A stretch of DNA of 64,000 nucleotides from Scleroderma bovista (lineage: Eukaryota > Basidiomycota > Agaricomycetes > Boletales > Sclerodermataceae), in contig JAYMGJ010000221.1 in the NCBI GenBank assembly GCA_037178675.1, positions 62,001-126,000 on the forward strand, written 5' to 3'. This document shows positions 12,140 to 21,624 of this stretch, piece after piece. The first letter of the stretch is position 1. Every line of letters begins with the position of its first letter. The notes beneath the pieces are model-generated. The model was given only the letters and a program-made list of their open reading frames with translations, did no database searches and was not told where the DNA came from. The position numbers and the translations under genes are program-made.

Positions 12140-13030
12140 TCTGGTCGGATGAAAGAGGGACTCTTGCATTGGACCGCTGAACGTGCAGCAGAGACAGTGA
12201 GGAGAGAGTCTGATGGGGCAGTGAAGAAGCAAAGACGTCCATCTTCTCCCTCATTACTTATCCGAGGCGAGGGCGGTGGTCACTCCCGTGCCCATATTTG
12301 GACAACGTCACGCGGATACGGCGTACGTAATATTTCTCCTTCCTTTCTTGGATAGCCCGGAGTTAACTTTATGCCCCGGAGGCAATTTTATTCCATATTC
12401 GCGGACCCAAAAACGGTCGTCCACTGGAGTGTCGGCATCGCCCGGGCTGCGTTCTCATCTCTGCTGCTGTTTTCCGCCAGTGCTTGCAAACAGCTCTGAT
12501 ATTCGATATGAATTTGTCCAGTCTAGAGAGCACTCGATTAGACGCTATGAGTGAAAACTTCGGTGGCCACCGAGTTCGATCAATGCTATTGTTCTGCATG
12601 GATCAGAGGGCTATACTTCGGGGTTCAAGCAGCACTGCTTTTTTCTTTCTCCCGTCCACGCTCACATATGCGTTCTCACAGGCAATCCGCGGGTGGCCGG
12701 TAAATTCTGTCATAATATCTCAAGGCTATGTATATTTTGGCTGCGGGCCCCTTTTCGATGTCGGCGAGAAGTTGCTCCCATGCTCATCATTTTCCAGCAC
12801 TTCTTTGCTTCTCCAACCGCTGTATATACCATTATATTAACCGCTATCTTCGTTGAAAACTCCGGGTCACCTGGTACTATACGCTACCTGGCTAAAGGTC
12901 ACTGGAAAGGCTCTACGGTAACCCACTAAACTTCATTCAGCTTATGCAAACGTGCTTGGTGGAACTCGGAATGACCCGACCTTCCTCACTCGAAACTCAC
13001 TTTCCCATGGCGCACACAAACTTCGCGATA
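12140..13030. other. Upstream region of regulator gene, no gene seen
   Basis: Promoter-side DNA of the minus-strand regulator. Several 60-120 codon open frames overlap on both strands without recognisable motifs or splice-consistent joins. Confidence 0.4.
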
Positions 13031-13560
13031 TCAAAAATGGTCCGTGCACGTTGCACTTCTTCCAGCAGCAGACGTTCCATGTGCCGACATGCCAGAAGGA
13101 CTAGTTAAGGAAAACACACCTTCTGAGCCTGCACTCGCTGCGTTTGTACCCGAAGCCCATACCCCACCGATCATATACCCCACGCTCTCGAAGACAGTCG
13201 CAACCTTACCATTCACATCCTCGCCGTTTGATCTTATAGCTACGATCTGAGTCCCGCATTCTGATAAGCAATCGCAACCACCACAGGGTCTCGCACCGCT
13301 AGCGAGATGTTACACACGAGGAAACCCTCTTTCTTGTCTTCTTCGCCTGATAGTTCCTCCTAGCCAGATCCTAGCGCGAGGAGAAGACGTTCGTTGTCAT
13401 TGTGTATTCGAATGTAGTTGCAGAACTGAGCCACGAGATGTATCTTCGTCACTTACCCGCCGTTCTGAAACCGATCAAGACCGCTCAGCCGCTGGGTACG
13501 TTCAGAGTGAACACCCTCATTGATGCCGCTGTCTACCATCTGACGGCAATAGAAGCCAAT
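13031..13560 (-). pseudogene. Possible decayed protein-coding remnant
   Basis: On the minus strand several protein-like pieces lie in order but in different frames: FQNGG followed by a GTAAGT donor, then CNYIRIHNDNERLLLALG, an in-frame TAG, EEDKKEGFLVCNISLAVRDP, a stop, then VFESVGYMIGGVWASG, and finally a short piece ending IFDIAKFVCAMGK. The composition and charge pattern look like real protein, but the stops and frame changes are not removed by splice sites I can see. I do not recognise the family. It could instead be chance open frames. Confidence 0.3.
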
Positions 13561-16079
13561 TCGTGGGTAGAAGATCTGAATCCAGCACGTGGGACAGCAT
13601 CAGGGCGACACTCACCCGTTAAGCCCTTCGTTCTCTTCTCCTATTCGGATATATACTAATCGTTCAGGAAGAATTGGCAGCGGCGCCCGTTGATATATGA
13701 TCTCAAAAGACCGAAAATTAACGCATTGCATGCACATGTACATCTAGTGTATAGATCTTGCCAACCCCAATTGACGTTGAAGATAAGACCACGAAGCTTC
13801 AACGTAGCTTGGGTTTCATGAAATTACAGAAACCGAAGCCATGCAACGTGGGTGCTTTGTACATTACACATTAAACCGTCCAATATTGCGATCTACGTAG
13901 CTTGCTACAAACTTCTACGGCAGACCAGGGCAGAACCTTCCCATGAGTGTCTATCTGTTGGGTAAGTCAGGAGAGTCTCTGACGTTATTATCCACACGTA
14001 CATAAAAGCCATATAACTACTTAGCTTACTTACAGCTATGACTGCTTTGAGATTCGGATCTTAGCGATGTGGAGCTCCGACCACATAGCACGTCCCCAGT
14101 AGCGAGAGGAACATTATTCCCCTCCGACATGATTAGCCCGCGCATTTTCCCCACTCGAGTCGCGCTGTCCAACATATCGTATGTACAGCAAATGTCAACT
14201 CAGGCACTCACTGATCTGTCATGAGCTCCACTCACACCGCCTTGTTTTTGCACTGTTCTCTCGAAAAACCACTGTTCTGCGCAGTCTTTCCTTTAAAGTA
14301 GTGCGGCATTTCATTTCGCTCTCAGTTTTCGGGTCCTCAAAACTCGTGTGCCGGAGCTGAGTCTGTGTAGGTCTTTTCCATCCGAAGGAGCAGTTCCCCG
14401 CAGTACTAGTCACTCTTGTTCCGATGTGCAGAGCCATTTGGCTGGTACGAGAGCTGGGACCCAATCAAGTTGTCGATCTCGGCTTGTTCACAATTGAGTC
14501 TCTCCACATTGCCGGGCTTTCCCATAGGTGCTCCCGAGTCCCGACCTCAACTGACAGGCAAGCAAGAGTTGACCCTCTCAGGCCGCTCAGGACACAGATA
14601 AGGGTAGTACACAAACATTGTCAGCAACTGATAGTTGATGGACCCTCACTAATCAACTCAGTCTGGACCGAGCGGCGTATTGATAGGACTCCATTTCCCC
14701 TGAGGACGCGGCCACTGAACACACCCAAGCAGGGGGATAAGCGCAGCGTTATTCCCCAGATGGAGCTGTTGAATGGCTCACCTGGGCCTGTTTTTGCACA
14801 AAGTTGTATCACATATGCCCCTATTCATTACTTACGTTACGCTTTAGGGTGACATTGCCCGAGACCTGCGCATATTGCTCAGCTTTCAGTAGGATGAAAC
14901 AGGTCTATGAGGTAAACAACGTCTTCTATTAATCGACGGGGTTGCATCGAGGCTCTGGGGTACTAAACACAGTCGAATCCAAAAAAGACGCGATTAAACG
15001 GCACTATTATTGACCGTTTCCTAAATTCAGTTGACCCCGCTGCCTCTACTACACGATTGGACGTGCGAGGGCAGCGTACGAAAAACGCAAACTCCCCGGA
15101 GAGCGCCACTCCATGCAAGCGTGATGGCAATAGGTAGGTCACCCTTGGGCCGCATTCATGGTTCAGAGTTTCCTTGACTGGGAACCTCAGCTTCTCATTG
15201 TGTACGTACCCCATTCTCCAGTACAGGGACACACAGAGCTCTTAGTTTATTCGGACCTCTTTCAGGCAAAGCTGCTCGTATCAGATGTGTATCTCTGTTT
15301 CAATATCAACCTGCACGGTCACCTCCAGACTAATACCCACCGCCGGCACTTAATTCCAAATCCACCTTTTCGGAGATACTTAGAAAATTCCCCTTCAGGG
15401 CGCGATTACAGACCAGAAAGGGATCAACCGTTAAGAAGGAATTCGAAGGCCTGGACCGTGCAAAAACAGTACCCCAGTGTTCAATGGTCAAAACAAGAGC
15501 GAGAGTGTAGCCCCCTGAGATGATCTCTTACGTTTTGTCATGTTATTACATGTCTCTGGCATTCCAGGCATACTAATATACCCAAGCACGAAATATTACG
15601 GACCGTTCACCTCCATCAAGCACATAAAGAAAGCGGCCATTCCTTGCAAAGTATTGCACGTTGTATATAAAGGTAAGGCACCTTGACAAAGGGCCGTAGG
15701 AACAAGCCAGAATGAAAACGACCGCACAGTCTAGCGCAGTAACTACGAGGGCACCACACCCCAGCAAGCACGAGTGTTGCAGATCAGGTCTATGCGCGTT
15801 TCCCCTTAGTCAAACTAAGTTCTACTGGGAACGGCATAATTGACACTGGAGGTTAGGGGGGTTCTAATCATTATCCACGGAAGTGATTCCAGCAGAGCCA
15901 TGTGCGGCATGAATTGAATATTCTTGTTGTAACCGCCTTAACTGCCTTCTTCATTGAGATTATGTTTGTGACTGATGTTCCATCACCGTACTCCTCATTT
16001 GGTTCAAGTCAATCACGGCTTGAGATTTCGTCCGTATACAACTGCCACTTACTACTAAGCCTGTTCTCGTAATCCCGGT
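13561..16079. other. Gene-poor spacer
   Basis: About 2.5 kb with only short overlapping open frames, no recognisable domains, no tRNA-like box B and no clear repeats. Confidence 0.4.
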
Positions 16080-16330
16080 AGCCGGTAACTGATCAAGGCT
16101 GCCATAATGTTTTAGAAATGAGATATCATATTTTTTGAAAACATGCTAGAAGAAAATAATAAATTCTTCAAAAAAACATGGATTTTCCTGGATGCTGATT
16201 GACCGGCTGGAGTGTTATGACAGAAAATATTTCCCAGGTATATATTTTTGTAAAATAAGTGTCTCTTTATTCGTTTTTAGCTGCAGAATCTAAAAAAAAA
16301 ATGCTTGCTGCGTAAATCGGTTCTGTAAAC
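16080..16330. other. AT-rich segment with a short inverted repeat
   Basis: A strongly AT-rich stretch within otherwise mixed DNA. TTTTTTGAA at 16131-16139 and TTCAAAAAA from 16167 form 9-bp inverted arms separated by 27 bases. A run of nine A's follows near 16290-16300. It directly precedes the purine-biased block. Confidence 0.5.
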
Positions 16331-16419
16331 GAGATCAGTGCAGTCCATTGCCCCCTTGAACTTGTCTTGTCATATTGTTCAGATTTGAGAACCTGTCAAA
16401 ACCGGTTCTCCTCGACGAT

Positions 16420-17700
16420 CTTACTAGGAGGTCCAGGGGTGCAGGGAACTAATGAGGAGGTAAGTCCAGACACTAGTAGGTGCTAGTTAGTGTGGAGAGT
16501 CAAGTCCGGGTCAAACGAACGAAGTCCGGGCACTAGAGAAGCACAGGGAGTAAGTCCGGGTTTTTGCGGAGTAAGTCTGGACCGCGGGAAAGTGGTCCGG
16601 AGTTGAGCACAGCTTGTCCGGAGCAAAGGACATCCCAGAGGTGGGATAAGTCCTGAGAGGTCTAGCGTCGAGTCTGGGACAGAGGTGGCTTTTGCCCTCG
16701 TGCAAGTAGGAGACTTGCTAGGATCAGACATAGGACCAAGGGGACAAGATAAAGATAGGACGGAGGCCGGAGTTGGCCGGAGTTCAGGAGTTCAGATGAA
16801 CAGATGGATTAGGAGAGCATAATGGGTAGTACAGAGTGGGGAGTATCTTAGTCGAGATTTGATCTAAGGACTACTAGGCCGGAGTACGGTAGTTTATATA
16901 GTAATGAAACTAAGGTGAGTATATACGGTGACAAGTAAACACCTTAATGTCGAGACAAGGGATGGAGCGGAAGCAGACAGGAAAATAAACCAGGTACAAG
17001 AAAATAAAGCAGGGACAGGAAAATAAACCGGAGCGGAAGCAGACACGGGGAACTAGAGTTACAGGGACGACAGAGGAAAAGCAGGGACAAGGGAACTAGG
17101 TCGGAAGAGGACAGGTAAGGGTCAGAGGTGGACTTAACTAATGTTAAGTCTGGACCAATGTCCAGGACCGGAGGAAGTGGGACCGGAGGAAGTGGGACCA
17201 GAGGAAGTGGGACCGGAGGAAGTGCACGAGCGGAGGGAGTGCACAGGTGGAGGAAGGGCGGAGTAGCCAGAGGAAGGTCCGGAGTTGGACATGGAAATGT
17301 CCTAAGCCTTTGGTGGACCTGACAGAGGAAGTGGAGCAGGAGCAGGAGCAGAACTGAGCCGGAGTTGGATGTACCAGCCGGAGTTGGGCTACGTCGCAGA
17401 CAAGGCTAAGGGAGTGGCCGGACTGAAACCGGAGTAGCGACTAGTGGTAGGTACAGGTCCGACATGGAGGAGTTAGACCGCGGATCTGTCTGTAGGAAGA
17501 CAGGGGTTAGTCCTGAGGCGGAGATGGACGTAGTGACCGGAGTTGAGCTGGAGTGCAGCTATAGGGCTGGAGATGGCCGGACTAGATCCGGAGTTGTATC
17601 TATGCCTAAGGAGAGGTCAGGCGGGCCATGGTTAGACCGGAGTTGCGACTGGAAAAGTATGGATATGACAGAACCCAAGGGCGTTGACTCCGGGTCATCG
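16420..17700. repeat. Purine-biased block with dispersed CCGGAGTT motif
   Basis: About 1.3 kb in which the plus strand is dominated by G and A, for example 16960-17120. The nonamer CCGGAGTTG or a one-base variant recurs about nine times (near 16607, 16767, 16776, 17279, 17358, 17377, 17536, 17588 and 17637), mixed with AAGTCCGGG, GGACCGGAG and GAGCGGAAGCAGACA variants. Open frames across it are low-complexity and look like by-products of composition. It resembles degenerate minisatellite DNA rather than a gene. Confidence 0.6.
17166..17225. repeat. 15-bp tandem repeat, four copies
   Basis: The unit GACCGGAGGAAGTGG occurs at 17166, 17181, 17196 and 17211. The third copy has one G-to-A change and the fourth a changed last base. 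It lies inside the purine-biased block. Confidence 0.85.
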
Positions 17701-18274
17701 TAGCGAAAATGAACTGCCATCTTTTGTACCTCAGATAGGGGTCTTGTGACACTTAGCAGGGGAAGTCAGACTCGAGCTTAATTATAAGCAGGAACAGACC
17801 ACGATAGGCGGAAGGAGCGGGTACTACTGTGGTTACGAATACTACGCAGCATCGTATCGTGTATCAATATGCATTAATGTAGTATCGGCAGTGCATGGTT
17901 GTGTTGGTAGGATGCAGCGGGAGGAAGTGTAGTTAAGAGGGAAGGCATACATAAATGGTGAAACAATACATAGATCGAGCCCAGATCAACGAGACGAAAA
18001 GTACATTCCAGACATCCACCTCATGAGCATCCAGAAACAAACAGATCATATACAGACATACATAAAAGCAAAATGGCTGGGGCACCGAAATGTGCGGAGT
18101 GCATCGACATGAAACACACAACTTGTGTACGTACGTAATGAGATCGACGAAGATTCGACCGATGCAAGGCACCCATCACAAAGGACCCAGGCAACCGCTC
18201 AGAAGTGAAAACCAACGGAGGAAAGGCATATTTGCGAGAGCGATGACAGACATAGGAAAATATCTAACAGGTGT
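17701..18274. other. 3' flank of the cysteine-rich gene
   Basis: No gene seen. A 79-codon minus-strand frame (17933-18172) directly downstream of the cysteine-rich gene is probably 3' untranslated sequence. Confidence 0.35.
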
Positions 18275-18683
18275 TCAGCGTCCTCCACTGCGTCGATTCG
18301 TTCCGCGCTCGCATTCGCCGCAGAAATTGACGCCGCCAGACATAATGGTATTCGGAGAGAGGTCCATCCTGCATCAATGGAAATAAAGGTTAAAAGAGGA
18401 AGAAAAAAGAACTCTCCATCACGGAGACGGGGGATGGCAATATATGTGGCTTCGTGTGTTACTTACTCCTGTTTGCATGTCTCGACGCAGTTTTCGCAAG
18501 GATCCTCGTGCATTGGACTCTCGACGCAGTACCTGGAGGTACATGGCTCCTATCCCAATGTCATAAATAAAATCAAGGCTTCTACGACGCAGGGTCACTC
18601 ACAATCCACCATGGGAGGTCGTCACGGCGCGCGAAGTGGCTACACTCGTACTGCAACCAGATGGGCTTGACAAGCACACACAT
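18275..18683 (-). CDS. Small cysteine-rich protein (85 residues)
   Basis: Three short exons on the minus strand (18603-18683, 18467-18549, 18275-18368) with canonical GT-AG introns of 53 and 98 bp join in phase to an 85-residue protein. It starts MCVLVKPIWLQYECSH, has spaced cysteines in EPCTSRYCVESP, HEDPCENCVETCKQ and NFCGECERG, and ends with a basic tail. CxxC and HxxxxC pairs suggest metal binding; there is no signal peptide, so it is probably intracellular. I do not recognise a named family, but the Cys/His spacing looks like a recurrent small fungal protein type. Function is unknown. No single exon exceeds 31 codons, so simple open-frame scans miss it. Confidence 0.6.
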
Positions 18684-19843
18684 CACCAATCGAACGAGTG
18701 TAAAGGAAAAGTGAGCTCGAAGGAACAACAGGGAGGGGGAATAGCGAGCAGAGTAATATACGAATCTGCCTGGCCTTCCAGGAGATGATACTTACAATCC
18801 TGGGACCCCTATTATTCCCATTGTCGACCTGGCCAAAGATTTATAAGTGCGACCACCGGCCCTTCAAGTCAGAATATCTAATGGGTCAGATATATTTTCG
18901 AAAAGTAAAATAACGCCATGGGAAAGCCTATTACGACTCCAGGACCACTGAGTGTCACTGTATTAGTATTGAAATCGCTGTCTAACATGCCCACGGGTGG
19001 CGCGATGTCCGCCTAGTAAAATTGGATGTACAAGTGACAATGAAAACAGGTTGAGTAGATTATTGATATCACGTACAAGATCACGGTGCCATGCTTGGAG
19101 CATCATCGGGGTGATTGTGAAATGAAGCCACTAGGGCCGAGAGCACCATTGACGTCGGAATATCCGCTACGACTGGAATTGTTTCAAAATATGTTAAACA
19201 GCTAGGTAAAAGGTCTAGATGGAGGCACGGCTGACATTTGTCTCCTTCATGTTAGTTGAAAGGACTCATCTGAGAGCGCAGCAGGGGCGCCGCAGCCAGG
19301 ATGAGTGAGAGTGTGTTAAATAAACGAGTCCCAAAGTGTGCGAAAATTGGGTTAGGTTTAAATGTATGTATTACCATTCCCATATACGACCACTAGTGGT
19401 AAACTAGTTGCTCTGAGGTAAGTAGAGCAAACCCTCAAACCCTAGTAGCTCCACACTCAGTCGTGGCTTGCATGGTCGGCACAATATTAACGAGCAACCC
19501 GTGCATGGCGCTGAAAGGGCCAGGGCCAGGGAAATCAGTATGCGCGTAGAAGCCCAAATTTAAAGCTGTCACTGCGGCGAGGTGCCAGACTGCAGTACGA
19601 GTGTTACTAGAGCATGATTACATGGTAATCAACTTGAAGCCTTATTGTATAAACCTACGAAAAGAAAGAGAGATACTCGTGAATGTCCCTGACCGGATCC
19701 TACATGCATTATAAACATCAGGGGAAACGAGTTCCCATTCGAGTCGGGACTCCGTATACCATAACTATTATCCGCTATCACCCCTCCCGACTCCAGAATA
19801 GAACGAAGTGGGATGGACTACCCCATAAACGCCCCCCTCCGAT
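18684..19843. other. Intergenic spacer
   Basis: About 1.16 kb upstream of the cysteine-rich gene and downstream of the coiled-coil gene. I see no protein-like frames or RNA genes. Confidence 0.4.
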
Positions 19844-21346
19844 TTATAGTGTAACCGGGGTAAGCATCCCTTCGATAGCAGGCGGTGATCCAGGTCGCAC
19901 CGCTTTCTGCTCAGGACTTGTACCAAGACCCCGCGAAGAGCTCGAAGTGATGCTAATAGAGTCTCTGATCATAACTGGCTGTGGGAGCTCGCTTGCTGGG
20001 CTCAGGGGTTCCGCCACAGAGTCTGCCAGGGATGACGAATCTGACATTCTGCTGTTCATCGGTTCTTGTTCCACCCGTGATAGCTTGACTGGTGGCATTG
20101 TGGATGAGATACTACCCCTAGTACCGAAAAAGTCGCCAAGTTTTTTTGTGAGAGGCTGGGGAGGAGGCGATTGAGTGCCAGAAGACGTGATTGCAGCTGG
20201 AGGGGCAGTTTGTGGCGGAGTTGTAAGTGGAGGGCTTGAACTCTTTCCAGATGCCTCCGCTCGCCAGAGTCTGAATGCCCAACTTGCCGGCGCAGGGGGG
20301 CACTTCTTAGATTCATCCTGCGACGATGGTAAAGAAGTGCGGCTTGTCAAGGTATTTGGGTTGGCAGTTGTGGGCGTGACACCGACATTGTTCTCCTCTA
20401 TAAACGCGCGGAGTGCCTTGACGCAGAGTTCGGATGCTTCTCGTGCCTCGTTTGATTCGCTCAATTCATGTTTAACCTGAACCAGTTCAGATTTGAGGGC
20501 GCTGATATCCTTGCGAAGCATTTCGACCTCGGACGAGTCATCCAGTGCACGGAGGGATGAGGTCGGAGAGCTCTGCCCAAATAGCGCAGATGATCTCCGC
20601 GATGAAGATACTTGAGATTTGCCAAGTTGCAAAGAATCTGGAAAGCCGAAGCCCCCAAGACCGGGAATTGAAGAACTCCCATCTAGTCTTGCAAAACTAG
20701 CATCGGTCACCGATGATATGCGCCGATGGCTGTTTGCAAGACCAGCACCCGATCCTGTCAGCGGGGAAAAAGATGCCCGCTTTGCAGACGATATCGGCAG
20801 GGTCGCAAGTGTACCAGCTCTTGAAAGGTCAAGGGGTGACGGCACTTGGCTAGCTCTCCGACTCTCACTTTGCAACTTCATGAGCCCACGCCTGAAACAT
20901 CATGGTTGGGAACCAATCAACTCGCGGCAAGCCCAGCGTTAAACACACCTGCTCTCCTCCACCTTGCCGCGCAGGACCGAAATAGTGTTCTCATCCTCCT
21001 TCGCCCTCTCATTTGCCTTGTCGAGCCTGTCCTGCAGGGTGGAACACTTGTCGGACATATTTGCCAAGGCATCCTTCATATCCACCTCCAGCGCCTGAAT
21101 CTCAGAGAGCGACTTGGCAAGGTCGTCTCGCTCTCGAGTGACATCTGTCAGAGACGTCCGAAGTTGTGTAATGATGGAAGCCAGGACATTTGTATCTATA
21201 GACTGTGGCCGGCCTTTGTCCGCAGGAGAAGATGGCGGAAGCGATTCGCTTTCAAGCTGGTGCTCGAGTTCCAGAGTGAGGTCGATGGAATAGGGCCTCC
21301 TGGTGGCTTCAGTGTCTTGGTCGGCGCATCCGTCCTGTGCAGACAT
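19844..21346 (-). CDS. Coiled-coil, Ser/Pro-rich protein of unknown function
   Basis: Two exons (20949-21346 and 19844-20891, intron 57 bp) give 481 residues. Residues ~55-130 form a heptad-like coiled coil (IITQLRTSLTDVTRERDDL, then ALEVDMKDALANMS). A second coiled coil lies near residues 255-300 (EVEMLRKDISALKSEL). The remainder is Ser/Pro-rich and probably disordered, with many SP and RRxS phosphosite-like motifs. No signal peptide or membrane segment is seen. This organisation suits a scaffold or cytoskeletal adaptor, but that is a guess. It lies head-to-tail with the upstream Smr-domain gene, 278 bp away. Confidence 0.8.
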
Positions 21347-21624
21347 GGTCGCGGTTACTGGCGAGCTGTGGAAATTTCAGTAGCTACTAGGTAGTTGGCG
21401 GAACCCCATTCGTCCTTCGTGACCATCGACAATCCATCACGCGTATTGCCTTTTATGGATGTCTGCACTACCAGCAAGATTTCTATTCCACCGTATCTGC
21501 GTATTCTAAGTTACATATTGTACACGGTTTCGTTCCCAAAAATTATGCCTAGCCATCCCGTTACACTCAATCTCCAAGATGAAAAATGAACAACTATCTG
21601 GAACCGAACAACATTACTTGCGCT

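Noticed and set aside
15600..15770. CRISPR-like or tandem array in the gene-poor block
   Set aside because: No regularly spaced repeats are present, and the window is clearly eukaryotic.
16483..16731. Pro/Ser-rich small protein on the minus strand
   Set aside because: The frame lies inside the strand-biased repeat block and its composition follows directly from the CCGGAGTT/AAGTCCGGG repeats.
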